A stretch of 64,000 nucleotides of DNA from Diphasiastrum complanatum (lineage: Eukaryota > Streptophyta > Lycopodiopsida > Lycopodiales > Lycopodiaceae), in the NCBI GenBank assembly GCA_029204225.1, contig CM055113.1, forward strand, positions 2,254,081 to 2,318,080, read 5' to 3'. The stretch's first letter is position 1. Each line of letters opens with the position of its first letter. This document shows positions 1 through 12,387 of the stretch, piece by piece. The position numbers and the translations under genes are program-made. The notes beneath the pieces were generated by a model that was given only the letters and a program-made list of their open reading frames with translations, ran no database searches and had not been told where the DNA came from.

Positions 1-1022
1 AAGTAGAGTAGGTGAAGATGAGTATCAAACCTAATCAAAACAGCCCTCTTGAGTTCATAACAAACCTCAATAAGCTCACCAATGATATCTCCCTTGCCTT
101 GAAGAAGTTGCCACTTGAGTTGCTCCATGTAGTCTTCTTCAACCAACCTTTTGCCATCTTGACCATGAATGAACAATCCACCACAATCATAGAATGCTTT
201 GAGTTGATGAAGAGATGTTAGATCCATGCTTTGGATCTTCCCAAGAACCACTCTTCCATTGCCCTTTCCTTCACAAGACTCCCTCTTAATGCTAGCACCA
301 CAAAAGTTAGAAACCTCCCTCTTGATAGTTGCACCATAAGAAGTAGAAGACTCTTGAATATTAGAAGCCAAGAAAAGAATCCTTAGTACCTTCAACATAA
401 GAGTGATTGAAGTACTCTCTCTTTTCAAACATGAACTTCTACTCAATGATTTAGGTAATGAGTCATATGATAATGATTCTTCCTCACTATCGTTCATAAA
501 AACATCATTCAAAGTACATCCTACTTTGAACACTTCACATACTTCTCTTCCTTTTGACTTGTGATCTCCCTCACCAAGTCTCATGATAGAAACCTTTGAT
601 CTACTCTTTTTATGAAGAAATGTGACACCACTTGTTGCACAAATGACTTTATCACAAAAAGATGTAAAAGAACCATTTCCTTCAAGCATGCTCAAAGCAC
701 CATCATCTTTTCCCACATGATTACATACATCAATATGAAAAGAATTAGAAGAACAACCATCTTCTTGCAAAGAATGACACTTAGCATCTCCATCTTTTTC
801 CATATGAACAAACAAGTCATTAGCAACAATCACTTCCAAAGAAGAATCTTCATCAACTCCATTGATGAAGTTAGCTCCTTCCTTACCTTTTCCATTTTTG
901 CACTTGCCATCTAGTTCCATTGAAGAGCCACCAAGACTTGAAAATCTATGAGTAGAAGAGTTCAAACATGATACTAATTTAGCACCACATGACTCCATTT
1001 GACTAGTAGGTAGCACTTTAGA
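1..1022 (-). CDS. Long open frame downstream of Copia gag, unidentified, partial at window edge
   Basis: This minus-strand frame is open from 1022 to base 1 without a stop, at least 340 codons, with an ATG at 998. It overlaps the end of gag in another frame and may be gag continued after a one-base shift. The translation is rich in Ser, Lys, Gly, Asp and Glu, with several Cys but no CX2CX4HX4C knuckle, no DSG protease motif and no integrase or RT motif. I do not recognise it. Its length without stops, in a window where most retroelement coding is riddled with them, suggests it is either young or conserved. Expected 3' parts of the element are off-window. Confidence 0.5.
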
Positions 1023-1426
1023 TCATCATTCAAGGATTTAACCTTCAAGACAAATGAATGTGCACTCTCTCCCTCTCTTTGACAACTTTGGAAGATTTGC
1101 CTTCTTAGGGTGAGAACCCTAGATGTGGATTTGGACTCATAGATCTTCTTCAAAGCATTCCATGCTTCACTTGAAGAAGTACATTTACCAACTTCTTTAA
1201 GAAGTTCATTGGTAACATTCATCTTTATGATATGTAAGGCTCTTTTAGCCCTTCTATCAAAATTTAGTTGCTCTTGAAGAATTAGAGGTCTTTCTTCAAT
1301 TCCCACAACTATATCCATTAGCTCATTCAACTCTAGTAAAGACTCCATCCTCACTTTCCAAGTTGAATAGTTTGTAGAGTTTAACCTCTCTTTAGCTTCC
1401 AACATGATTCCACCATTGGATGTCAT
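974..1426 (-). pseudogene. Copia gag (UBN2/Retrotran_gag_2 type), frame-broken at its 3' end
   Basis: The first ATG in frame is at 1426; the open frame extends to about 1492 only with non-ATG starts. The protein shows the Copia gag N-terminal pattern: an L-N-S-T-N-Y-S-T-W-K-V-R-M block near the start, then W-N-A-L-K-K-I-Y-E and a following L-R-R-Q-I block, as in the capsid-like UBN2 domain. No CCHC zinc knuckle is seen before the stop at 974. The frame closes just as another minus-strand frame opens (from 1022), so a one-base frameshift between 974 and 1022 is likely. Confidence 0.75.
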
Positions 1427-1636
1427 GATGCTAAAATCTTCTTGTGTCCTTAGGCTCTGTTCTAATGCACCTAGCACTCTCCTTTCTCTCAATAAATGAA
1501 GAAGGAGAAGATCTTAAAAGATTTAGAACCCTAAATGACCTCTATCTTGAAACTATTTGGCTTTCAAGCATAGAAAGGAAGATTGAAACACATGCAACAC
1601 TTTGCACACACTAAGAATGGATTACAAACTCAAACC

Positions 1637-2135
1637 AACCTGAACACACTCTTGCTTAAGCTCTCAAACTTTCCAGCAAGTGACCAAATCAAGTTATGGT
1701 GTGAAGAGTTACTTGCATTCTTAAAAAATACCCAAAACTAGGATGCCAAAATTACCTAGTAATGAACAAACTTGATCAACATATGATCACCACACTAAGA
1801 TATTGATTCAACCTGTAAAACCACATGTAAACCACACTTCTAAAAGTTTATAAACTCCAGCAAGTGATAAATACAAGATTTAGAGGTGAATGAATGAGCA
1901 CACTTAGTGAATCACAAGACTAGCTTCACTATCTTGTCAAATCTTGGTGTTTAGATGTAGATCTAAGATCACTTCACATGAGAATGTTCCTCAACCTGTT
2001 AAGAACCTGAAAACACACTTGCATAATGGTTAACACCTTCCAGCAAATGCTCCAATCAAATTACATAAGGAGAGTTACTTACATGCTCAACAAAGTACAC
2101 CAAAATTTATGCCAAAATTGATGACAATCTTTACA
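1637..2135. repeat. Diverged tandem repeat in the element leader, period about 183 bp
   Basis: Three units share the blocks CAACCTG (1637, 1809, 1992) and CCAGCAAGTG or CCAGCAAATG (1673, 1857, 2040). Units 1 and 3 also share GAGTTACTT and a closing ATGCCAAAATT. Spacings of 184 and 183 bp between the second blocks support an old tandem triplication inside the untranslated leader. Confidence 0.6.
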
Positions 2136-2587
2136 ATATGCTCTTCACAATGGAGCTTACAATATGTTCACCCAAAAAAGGGGATCTTTCATCCAAATGG
2201 GAGCTTTGCTCAGCCTTTAGGAGAATTACAACTCACCCAAAAGAGCATTTGTCATCCACTTAAGGAGAAGTTTCATCCACTTAAGGAGAGTGTTCATCCA
2301 AGAATGGAGATTGTCAACAATAGGATTGAAAAGAACATTGTTAGTATTGAATATACACAAGCCTCACAATCACAAATGATTAGGTGTTATGATCTGATCC
2401 AAAATAGTTTCTTTTCAGCCTCTGATCTTCAATAGACCTGAAATATGCTTTTGATCCACAAGTTCAACTCACAAAACAAAGGTTAGTAAGATTTGATCAA
2501 CAAAGCAATGCAAAATCATGCTAGAACTTGATCAAACATCCAAATATCACCAAAAATGGAATACTTACTGTAAATAGAAGCCAACCA

Positions 2588-2599
2588 GCTCTGATACCA
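2588..2599 (-). other. Primer-binding site (initiator Met tRNA)
   Basis: On the minus strand this reads TGGTATCAGAGC, the complement of the 3' end of plant initiator Met tRNA, which is the standard Copia PBS. It lies immediately inside the LTR. Confidence 0.9.
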
Positions 2600-3246
2600 T
2601 GTGAAAAATACAGATCCTAAGTGGATCTAAACTCCAAGATCATTGGCTTGAATGCTTGCACTCCAAACTACATAAGCTAGGAATTGGCAACACATTCTAT
2701 GCTACCTAGAATGCAAAGAACTTGATCAAAAAGCATTTATCACAAATGGAAACTTCCATAAACATCAAGTGCGGCCCAAAATAGCATTATACAGTCCATA
2801 ATACATCAGCCTACCACTTTTGGAAAGCACCTAAGATCATACACACAAAGCTTGAACTCAATCACTACACAATGCCAACAATGGAAGGAGAACCCAATAG
2901 AAAAATCTCTCATTAAGCAAATGAATACAATGGATCTGCTCCAACCTGTTTCTCCACGGCCTACCTGCTATATATAGCTGAGAGAGATGACTCTCTCTCC
3001 TCTCTCTAGACCCTCCTTACCTAAAATATGCCCTATATAGGTAAAATTGGCATATATGTCCAAAATACATGAAAATGGACTCATTTCGAAGGTCTTGAAG
3101 TTTGACACTTCTTCATACTGAAAAAATACACTTACTAAAAATATCTAGACCTGTTTCACACGTGTGAAAAGTCAGATCCTAAACTATGTGCCATTTTTAG
3201 CAATTTTGGCCTAAAACTAGACAAGGAAATGTTGACAATTTTCACA
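2600..3246 (-). repeat. LTR (5' LTR of minus-strand Copia element)
   Basis: 647 bp bounded by TGTGAAAA at 2600 and TTTTCACA ending at 3246, an 8-bp perfect terminal inverted repeat of the TG...CA type. It directly abuts the primer-binding site at 2599. It contains the palindrome CACACGTGTG near 3168. The second LTR is off-window, so insertion age and TSD cannot be read. Confidence 0.85.
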
Positions 3247-3317
3247 GTCAAGCTAACCAACTGAGTCATAACATGCAAGAAAAAGTAACATGAAGTGACT
3301 TTCAAAGTTCATAATTT

Positions 3318-3390
3318 GAGATTTGATGCTTATGTGCAACTTTGAAAAAAATGTGAGATTTGATGCTTATGTGCAACTTTGAAAAAAAAG
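3318..3390. repeat. 37-bp tandem duplication
   Basis: A unit starting GAGATTTGATGCTTATG occurs at 3318 and again at 3355, nearly identical, each ending in an A run. It lies in the flank beyond the minus-strand LTR. Confidence 0.85.
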
Positions 3391-3487
3391 GTCCGTATTC
3401 ACAAGTTGTGGAGGACTCGTAATTATATTAATTCCCAAGTAAGGGCAACCTTTGCAAGATTTAAACATCTTCAACAATGTGAACAAA

Positions 3488-3514
3488 TCTCTCTCTCTCT
3501 CCCCCCCCCCCCCC

Positions 3515-3554
<40 letters not shown>
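3488..3554. repeat. Compound CT microsatellite with internal C17 tract
   Basis: A CT run is interrupted by 17 consecutive C (3501-3517) and then continues as CT to about 3554. The short frames read through it on both strands are artefacts. Confidence 0.95.
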
Positions 3555-3556
<2 letters not shown>

Positions 3557-3762
3557 ATATTTGTATATTCGATGTTATAATTAATATACAAGATTCGGAG
3601 AATACATTGTGCAAGCTTCCAAAAAAGATAGTATTCTAGAAAATACTTGGTGACTTGCATTGAGCAAACCAAGCCTAAGCAAAGACGGTTAGAAAAAGCA
3701 AGTCCACCATCTCCCTAATGGCTTGACAACATACAAATGCTGAAAATTCATGAACTTGAATC

Positions 3763-4475
3763 TGGCAAAAATGGTGAACTCCTCCAACTTTGTCGCAGCA
3801 CAAACAAGACACAAAGGTCGAAAAGAACAATTTGCGACAGTCAACGTGTCTTTGACTCGAAGCATGAACGATTCACGAATCATTCGCGTATCATTCGCAA
3901 ATCTAAACACACCTCTAGGACCGCAAACCGCAAAATGGACGCAAAACAAAAACTACGAAAAGAAACGAAAAGAATGAAAGCAAACGAAGAGAAATCTTTC
4001 GCGCTGCCAGCTGGAAGCTCAACGGGCTTCACGCCCAACTGTAAGGCCAGTGTTGACAAAAAAAAAATGCTAACTAACTAGTTGATTAGCGTTAACTAGT
4101 CTTGTGATTCTACATTTAGCTATCTTGTAAACTCCACATAGTGGAGGTATAAACGATCCTCTCTAGATCATAACAAGAGATGAGAATTTGACAGAGATCT
4201 GTAAGAAACAGAGAGAGACGTAGCGAATAGAGTAAGAAAGTAGAAATACCATAGCTGTGCATGAAAGTCTGCCAACGAGCAGAACACAGCGAAAGAGCAG
4301 AGAGTCAATCTGTCAACGAGCGAGACACTGACGATCTCGCTCTAAAACCAAATTGATAATATAGTCGTTCTATTTTCATGTATCTCTTTGTATGAAAAGA
4401 AAATTCAAAGATAGAAAATTGTTCGCGAATAAGAAGAAGAAGACGAACATGAAACAGTCTCTCGCTTTCGCGACA
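3763..4475 (+). repeat. 5' LTR of old Copia element
   Basis: It begins TGGCAAAAATGGTGAACTCC and ends GCGACA directly before the PBS. It aligns with 8555-8984. It carries CTAACTAGTTGATTAGCG followed by GTTAACTAG, an imperfect palindrome present in both copies. Length is 713 bp. Confidence 0.85.
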
Positions 4476-4487
4476 TGGTATCAGAGC
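4476..4487 (+). other. Primer-binding site (initiator Met tRNA)
   Basis: TGGTATCAGAGC lies immediately downstream of the 5' LTR. Confidence 0.92.
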
Positions 4488-4540
4488 CGACAGGTTGTCA
4501 CTACTGATATCCCAGCAGTGATTCTTCTAGACAACACAAT

Positions 4541-7500
4541 ATGGCTACTACAATCCAGACCAGAGTAGCAATCAATCTCGGTGGCGCAAACTACAGAATC
4601 TGAAAATTCAAAATCAAAACGCTTCTGAAGGGCGAAGGAATCTGGTCGGTGATCGAGCTCTCAGAGGTATAGCCTCCAGAGGGAGACCTGAGGAGAGCTG
4701 AATGGATCAGAAATGATGAGTGCGCAGTGGTGATCATCGTTTCATCCATAAATGAAGATCTACTCATGCAGATTGAAGACTACGAAAGCAGCCATGTAGC
4801 ATGGGAAAGATTAAAACAGAAGTATGAAGTGAGGACTACAGCTTCAGTCATGCACCTTCACAATCAACTACAATCAATACGGTGGGATGGCAACCAGTTG
4901 GATCAGCACGTTGAGAAGATCATAACGATCTTCGCTCAACTCGCTGCATCAGGACAGGAGCACCAGGTCCCAGCACCATGGCAGCTGATGTACTTCATGA
5001 AATCTCTACCGACGTCCTATCAGCCACTGAGAATGCTCATACTGAGTCTACCAGATATGACATTCAAGCGGTCAGTCTTGTCACTGAAGAGAGACTGATG
5101 AGAGACGAAGGAGAGGGAAGCAGTGATCAAGAGAAAGCTCTCTTCACGAAAGAAAAGAAGAAGAACAAAAACAAGCCAAGATTTGAGAAGATGAAGTCCT
5201 CGAATCAACAATCTTCTTCTTGCGATAACTGTCACAAACCAGGCCATACGGCCAACAAATGCTAGTTCAATCCAGCAATACCTTGCATGCACTGTAAGAA
5301 GAAAGGACATTCTACATACGATTGCAGATTTAATCCAAAAAGAAAGAACAAAGATGAAAAGGCAAACGTTGCAGAGTCATCAAAGGATGTTGAAAGAGGT
5401 GACGAAGCTTTCACGATACTCGACGAAGCTTCGACAAGCTACTCTGAACACGACTACGATGTAGTCATCGATTCAGGAGCAACATCTCACATAACCTACA
5501 ACAAGAAGATCTTGATCAACTTTCGTGAACTCAAAATTGACAGAGAAGTGATTCTAGGTGATGGAAGCAGACACGATGTCAAAGGCATCGGCTCTCTACA
5601 GCTACGAACACTATCAGGCCAAGCAGAGCGGCCAGGAGCACTTTATGTGCCCTCCCTCATAGAGGATCTGCTATCTGTCTCCAAGATGGCAGATCTAGGC
5701 ATTCAAGTTATGTTCGACGGCAACACTTGTCGTATGATCGAGAAGACGACAAACAAGTTGCTGACGGTTGGATGCAGAGAAGGTAACCTCTACCAGGCCA
5801 AAATAATCAGCAACTCTGATAGCATATTAAATGCTTCATAAAACGAAGATCAGCTCTGGCATAGGAGAATTTATCATCTGAACATGCGAAGCCTGTATGA
5901 CATGAGTAGAAAGAACTTTGTTACAAGTCTTAAGATTTCAAGGCCCGAGGCTGAGTTCTGCAAAGTTTGTTAGAAAGGCAAGCAACATCGGAATCCATTC
6001 ACACATGAGGGAAGAAGAGCCAAAGAAGTTCTTGAGCTCGTCCACTCTGATGTCTATGGACTGATGAAAACAGATTCACTCTCAAGTTCGAGATATTTTC
6101 TAATGTTCATAGATGATTACAATCGAATGACCACGATCTACTACTTCAAGAAGAAATCTGAAGTGTTTGATTCTTTCAAGAAGTTCATGGCATTTGCAGA
6201 GCGACACACCTCGAAAAAGATATAGATCCTTAGATTTGACAATGGAGGTGAATACAAAAGCACAGAATTCTCAAGATTCTGCGAAGAATAGGGGATCGAA
6301 CACTAGTTCATTCCTACATACACACCAGAATACAATGGTGTGCCATAAAGAAAAAGCAGAATGCTAGTCGAAGAAGCCAGATGCATGATGGCACAAGCTC
6401 AATTGCCAGGTCAATTCTGGGCCGAGGCAATAGCTACAGTTGTACACCTACAGAACAGATCTACAACGACAGCGCTAAAAAACAAAACACCATACGAAAT
6501 GTGGACAGGCAGAAAGCCTGATCTGTCATACATACAAGTGTTTGGATGTGCAACATACAAGCACATTCCAAAGGAAAAGAGGAACAAGCTCGATGACAAA
6601 TCCGAGCAAACAATCATGGTCGGCTACTCGAACGGAACACATGTGTACAGACTCTGCGATCCAACCACGAAGAAGGTTGTTTCGAACAGACGAGTCCACA
6701 TTTCCTGGACTGAAAGATGAAAGAGGCCATGAGATCTTCACACTACTGCCCATTCAAGAGGGAGATCAAGGACAGACATCAAATTAGAATGCAGAGCCCT
6801 AGACTCCAGAGCAGCAGAAAACAGAGGATCGACCCCACGGACAAGAAATGTTCGAACAGCGATGAAACGAACCTCGAAGGTCAACGAGACAAAGAAGACT
6901 TCCAGACTGCTACTCTGACAATCTTCAATGGAGCGAAGACACGTAGTTCGAGTACTGTAGCTTCACAGAAGAGCCAGCAACATACCAAGAAGCTATTCAG
7001 AGTCCAGAGGGAGAATTCTGGAAGCGAGCAATGTCAGAGGAGATCGAGTCGATGAGGCAAAACGAGGCATGGACATTAGAGCCATTTCCAAAAAATAGAA
7101 AAGTAGTCGACTGCAAGTGGGTGTACAAGAAAAAGCTGAAATCAGATGGCACTATTGGCCACTACAAAGCAAGGCTTGTCGCAAAGGGCTACATGCAGAG
7201 ATATGGTGTTGACGATTTCGACACGTATTTGCCCATGGTCAAGATGACAAGCATAAGGCTACTCCTTGCATACGCCACACAACACAATCTGGAAATTCAC
7301 CAGATTGACGTGAAAATAGCCTTTCTCCACGGAGATCTAGAGGAGGAAATTTTCATGAAGCAACCTGAAGGCTATGAAGACCCGGACAACAGACAATATG
7401 TCTGTCGATTGCAGAGATGCATCTACGGTCTAAAACAGGCATCACGAGCCTAGTACAAAAAGCTTGATGGTCTTCTGAAGTCTCTAGACTTAAATCCTAC

Positions 7501-8554
7501 TCAACGAGACTGTAATGTCTAGATCAAAAGAGTAGGAAAGGATTTTGTGATACTGACCATTTTTGTAGATGATTCGCTGATGATAAGAAATTTCTTGATG
7601 CTGATCAAAGACACGAAGAGTCAAATTTCTAAAAGCTACTAAATCACAGATCTTGGAGAAACAACAAAATGCCTAGGGCTGGAGATCAGAAGAGATCGAA
7701 CAAAGGGCAAAATTTACTTGAGTCAGTCAGAATACGTCAGAAAAGTGCTGAAGCAGTACCACATGATGGACTGTAAGGAGAAAGCCACACCAATGATAGC
7801 TGGAGCCAAGCTCACAAAATAGGATTGCCCAAAGACAAAAGAGGAGGAACAGAAGATGGCAGGTATACCCTACCAGAACTTAATCGGTAGTCTGATGTAC
7901 TTGACAGTTTGTACCAGACCAAATCTGGTCTTCTCTATTTACGCATTGAGCCAATTCTGTTTCAATCCTGGTCTAGCACATTGGCAAATGGCCAAACGAA
8001 TCCTACAATATATGAAGGGTACCTAGAATATTGGATTAACCTACAGAGCTAGAAACGAAGAGAAGAGATTCGAGTTGCATCACTACAGTGATGCGAGTTG
8101 GGCGAGCTGCAAAGATGACAACAAGTCCATTACTGGAAGATGTACAATAGCGTGCGGAACTGCAATTAGCTGGATATGCAAAAAGAAAACCTTGGTAGCT
8201 CAATCCTCTTGCGAAGTGAGTATGTCACAGCCTCAAAGGTGGCGAATGAGGTAGTGTGGCTACAGATGATGTTGGAGGCAATCGGGATACCACAAGAGGG
8301 GCCAAGCACGATGATGATGGACTCTCAAAGTGTCATCTATCCGTCCCAGGATCTTGTCTTCCATTCAAAGATGAAGCACATTCTTCTGAAGTACCATCAC
8401 ATTCAAGATTTGATCTCGAAAGGAGAGCTCCAGTTCATAAAATCAGAAAGTATGATTGCAGATCTCCTCACGAAACCGCTCGAGAAGCCACTCTTTGCCA
8501 AGCAAAGAAAGGCAATTGGATTAAACAAACAAAGCTGCAAGGCTCAAGAGGGAG
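4541..8554 (+). pseudogene. Copia gag-pol polyprotein remnant with many in-frame stops
   Basis: The gag begins with ATG at 4541. The UBN2-type gag spans to about 5100 with one frameshift, then there are two CCHC knuckles (C-D-N-C-H-K-P-G-H near 5220 and C-M-H-C-K-K-K-G-H near 5287). The protease motif V-I-D-S-G-A-T-S-H lies near 5467, and the integrase HHCC and core run from about 5850 to 6720, including F-D-N-G-G-E-Y. RT starts near 7031 (K-W-V-Y-K-K-K, A-R-L-V-A-K-G-Y), with an F-V-D-D-S catalytic box near 7563. RNase H (S-D-A-S-W) and the L-T-K-P-L-E-K-P tail end near 8540. About a dozen stops interrupt it, most of them TAG, so it is not functional. Confidence 0.9.
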
Positions 8555-8984
8555 TGTCAGAAATGGTGAACTCCTGCAACTTTGTCGCAGCAAGAACAAG
8601 ACACGAAGGTCAAACGAGAACAATTTGTGACAATCATTGTGTCTTTGACTCGAAGCACGAACGATTCACGAATCGTAAACACACCTCCAAGACCGCATAC
8701 CGCAAAATGGACGCAAAACGAAAACTATGAAAAGAAACGAAAAGAACGATTGCAAACGAAGAGAAATCTTTCGCGTTGCCAGCTGGCAGTTCAACGGGCT
8801 TCATGCCCAGCTGAAACGAATAGCAACAACAGAGACTAACTAACTAGTTGATTAGCGTTAACTAGTCTTGTAATTCTACGTTTAGCTATCTTGTAAACTC
8901 CACATAGTGGAGGTATAAACGATCCTCTTTGGATCATAACAAGTTATGAGAATTTGACAGAGATCTATAAGAAATAGAGAGAGT
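8555..8984 (+). repeat. 3' LTR of old Copia element, truncated
   Basis: It starts TGTCAGAAATGG after a purine tract and matches the 5' LTR for about 430 of 713 bp. The match ends after a run of GAGAGAG near 8984, where another Copia fragment begins. Confidence 0.85.
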
Positions 8985-9239
8985 TCCTTTGTAAGACCTA
9001 CAAATAAATGATTGGTTGATTGCTTGTTGTTCAAAGTTGGAGATCACTATGTGATAGCGATTTTGCTGCCCATTATGTCATCATGCTCATTGATAGTTTA
9101 TACTATGTATAGTTGTCACAAAAGCCATATACTTCCAAGTACAATGGCTTACCTAATTAGTGACAAACATTTAACCTCCAACATGGCGGATTTCAAGGAG
9201 AAAGATACACATATGTTAATGGCTTACAACAACAACAAC

Positions 9240-10084
9240 GAAGACTGTGATAGCTAGTACCTGGACAACGGCGCTACCCAAAACATGACCTCTTGAAAGG
9301 AATGGTTTACCGAGTATACAACTTACAACAGAAATCAGTTCATCTACCTCAGAGATTCTAGCACCATACGCGTGGAAGGCAAAGGAGCAGTGAAGATCAC
9401 CTTCAACAACAATCTATCTATTTGTGTTCCTAACGTCCTTCATATTCTTCATCAACGAACCTGTTATCAGTCTCTAAGATAACTGATGAGGGCTACACTA
9501 TTACTTTCTCATCTGAGTAGTGTACAATACTCGAGGAAGATACTACTCTGACTACATGCACTAGAGTCAAAAAAAAAATTACGTACTCTCTAATTCAGTT
9601 GCATTAGCTAGTACCTCTAATGAAAATGTAAATGACAGTGTCATACTGTGGCATAGTCGATTTGGACATGTGAATACAAGATCACTTTCTTATATGTGTT
9701 GTAATAATTTAGTTGATGGATTGAATTTCCATTCTTCATTGGATAGGAAATCTTTCTTTTGTGAATCATGCATCTATGGAAAGCACTCTAGAAGCAAGTT
9801 TCCAAAATGACATTCCATCAAAACAAAGCATGTATTGGATCTTGTATATAGCAATCTTTGTGGTCCAATGCCAATTCCATCCTTAGGAGATGCAATCTAT
9901 TTTATCACTTTCATAGATGATTATTCTAGATGGTCTACAGTCATGTTCATTAAGCACAAATCTGAAGCCTTTGAATGCTTCAATAGATTCAAGGCCATGA
10001 CTGAGACACAAATGTCTACAAAAGTGAAAGCACTCCTGAACTGATGGTGGCGACGAATACATCTCTAACTAGATGTCTGACTAT
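9240..10084 (+). pseudogene. Copia protease, pre-integrase and integrase N-terminal remnant
   Basis: Near 9250 the frame reads Y-L-D-N-G-A-T-Q-N-M, a mutated D-S-G-A-T-Q-H-M protease box preceded by a TAG where Trp is usual. From about 9650, L-W-H-S-R-F-G-H and C-E-S-C form the HHCC zinc motif, followed by the D-L-V-Y-S-N-L-C-G-P integrase start (first catalytic D replaced by N) and F-I-D-D-Y-S-R-W. Several stops and a frameshift near 10040 disable it. The frame is cut at 10084 by the LTR-like array. Confidence 0.85.
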
Positions 10085-11820
10085 TGTAGGGTCGAAGATC
10101 TCGCGTAGTAGTAGCACTCCCACCTGTCAACAAGGGTTAGAACGCTGGATAGGTGCCTAACTATGTAAAGATGCAACTTTCAGATACTTCTCTACTTCCT
10201 CCCTTAACTCTACTCACACTAACACTACCCACCATTAACTCTACACCACTAACTAACACTCCACATGTTTTTAGAGAGAATATGAAGAGAAGAGTAGAAG
10301 AAATAGAGGGGAGAAGAGAGATAGGGAGTGAGGGTGGAGGTTAGCTTAAATGCTCCTTATGCTTGCTAATGGAGAAACATTCACTATCACAACCAAAAAC
10401 ATGTAAACTAGAAGCAAATAGAAAGTACAACCAAAAGCATTAGCAAGTAGTGAATAGCAAATGAGGATGTTTCTCTCCAAAGTTTGGTAAAGTTTCCTCC
10501 TTCTCAATAAGCATGGAAATAGAGTACAAATGGTGCCTTTTCATAAATGGGAGAAGGCCCTTGACCCAAAATCCTATTGGCTAATATTCACAATGATCCT
10601 ATCCATTCACCTTGGACCCAACTTGATCCAAGAGTCCATAAAAAGTACATTAGAATTCACAAGATTCATGTGAGTCCAAAAGTGGACCCAACTCTAAAAA
10701 AGTAAACTCTAAGTTTTAAAATGACTTTGGGCCTCAAGTTTTATTTTGATTACAAAGGGCCCAAGTCTATTATTTCTATTTACAATTAGCTCGCGTGCTC
10801 ATTGGGCCATGGACTTATACACGCAGGAAGCCATGCCCTTGCAACACATTTATTATTAAATTTATTCGTTTGCTCACGTTGTGTTGGGAATACCCCCAAC
10901 ACCACTGTAGGGTCGAAGATCTCGTGTAGTAGTAGCCCTCCCGCCTGTCAACAAGGGTTAGAACGCTGGATAGGTGTCTAACTATGTAAAGATGCAACTT
11001 TTAGATACTTCTCTACTCCCTCCCTTAACTCTACTCACGACTAACACTACCCACCATTAACTCTACACCACTAACTAACATTCCACATAATTTTAGAGAG
11101 AATGTGAAAAGAAGAGTAGAAGAGATAGAGGGGAGAAGAGAGAAAGGGAGTGAGGGTGGAGGTTAGCTCAAATGCTCCTTATGCTTGCTAATGGAGAAAC
11201 ATTCACTATCGCAACCAAAAACATGTGAACTAGAAGCAAATAGAAAGTACAACCAAAAGCATTAGCAAGTAATAGCAAATGAGGATGCTTCTTTCCAAAG
11301 TTTGGTAGAGTTTCCTCTTTCTCAATAAGCATGAAATTAGAGTACAAATTGTGTCTTTTTATAAATGGGAAAGGCCCTTGCCCCAAAATCCTATTGGGTA
11401 ACATTCACAATAATCCTATCCATTCATCTTAGACCCAACTTGATCCAAGTCCATAAAAAGTACATTAGAATTCACAAATTTCATGTGAGTCCAAAAGTGG
11501 ACCCAACTCTAAAAAAGTAAACTCTAAGTTTTAAAATGACTTTGGGCCTCAAGTTTTATTTTAATTACAAAGGGCCCAAGTCTATTATTTCTATTTACAA
11601 TTAGCTCGCATGCTCATTGGGCCATGGACTTATACACGCAGGAAGCCATGCCCTTGCAACACTTTATTATTAAATTTATCTGTTTGCTCACGTTGTGTTG
11701 GGAATACCCCCAACACCACTGTAGGGTCGAAGATCTCGTGTAGTAGTAGCCCTCCCGCCTGTCAACAAGGGTTAGAACACTGGATAGGTGTCTGACTATG
11801 TAAAGATGCAACTTTTAGAT
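10085..11820 (-). repeat. Head-to-tail array of an 810-817-bp LTR-like unit (two full copies plus a 101-bp piece)
   Basis: Copies lie at 10085-10901, 10906-11715 and 11720-11820. Each starts TGTAGGGTCGAAG and the full ones end GGAATACCCCCAACA. On the minus strand that is TGTTGGGGGTATTCC...CCCTACA, a TG...CA LTR form. Copy 2 contains TTATAAAAAG on the minus strand near 11360, a plausible TATA box. The same 4 bp (CCAC) sits in both junctions. The array replaces part of a Copia integrase and is flanked by two diverged copies (9961-10084, 11821-11943) of the same 124-bp integrase segment. Related ends occur at 45588-45676 and 62796-63490. Confidence 0.8.
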
Positions 11821-12387
11821 CAGAAGCCTTTGAATGCTTCAAGAAATTCAAGGCCATGGCTGAAACCCAAACATCTACAAAGGTGAAAGCACTCCGAACA
11901 GATGGTGGCAGCGAATACATCTCCAACGAGATGTCAGACTATCTAGTTGAATATGACATTCGAAGACAATTTGCAACTCCCTACACGCCTCAGCAGAACG
12001 GGATTGTCAAAAGGAAGAATTGAATGTTTTTCAATTCAGCCAAATCAATGCTACACCAATCGCACTTACCTACAAAATTCTAGGCAAAAGCTATTGGCAC
12101 CGCTTGTTATGTTCAGAATAGATCCAGCACCAAAGCCGTCAACAACAAAACTCGAGCAGATCTGGACAACTTCAAGAAGGAACACCCTCGCAAACAGTCA
12201 ATCTATTGTTCGAAGATCATCAAGAACTCAAACAGTTTTTGAGAGGTACACACCTCAATCACTCTGGACTTCATCAGAAGAACCAGAGACCATGGCTGAA
12301 GCTATTAATTCCAAGGATGTTGTGAAGTGGCAAGAAGCACTGGAAAGCGAGTACAACTCACTTTTGATGAACCAGACTTGGACATTG
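11821..12387 (+). pseudogene. Copia integrase C-terminal part and RT linker remnant
   Basis: It resumes integrase with R-T-D-G-G-S-E-Y and T-P-Q-Q-N-G-I-V-K-R-K-N (catalytic E changed to K). An internal deletion follows, then a linker ending Q-E-A-L-E-S-E-Y-N-S-L-L-M-N-Q-T-W-T-L, the usual start of Copia RT. It overlaps the preceding fragment by a duplicated 124-bp segment. Confidence 0.8.

Larger units (their letters stand above)
1..3246 (-). mobile_element. Ty1/Copia-type element, 5' part (LTR, PBS, leader, gag), running off the left edge
   Basis: Read on the minus strand, the order is 5' LTR (3246 to 2600), primer-binding site (2599 to 2588), a leader of about 1.1 kb, a Copia-type gag from about 1426, and a further open frame that reaches base 1. 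The 3' half lies outside the window. No protease, integrase or RT is visible here, so it cannot be said whether the element is autonomous. The unusually long leader contains a diverged tandem repeat. Identification rests on the PBS, the LTR ends and the gag fold signature. Confidence 0.85.
3763..8984 (+). mobile_element. Old Ty1/Copia element (5' LTR, gag-pol remnant, truncated 3' LTR)
   Basis: The element has a 5' LTR at 3763-4475, a PBS at 4476-4487, gag-pol coding remnants to about 8550, a purine tract AAGAGGGAG just before 8555, and a 3' LTR cut off near 8984. The two LTR copies differ at well over 10 percent of positions by eye plus a gap of about 20 bp near 3890-3910, so insertion is old. 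Sequence from 8985 on belongs to another Copia remnant in the same orientation. Confidence 0.9.
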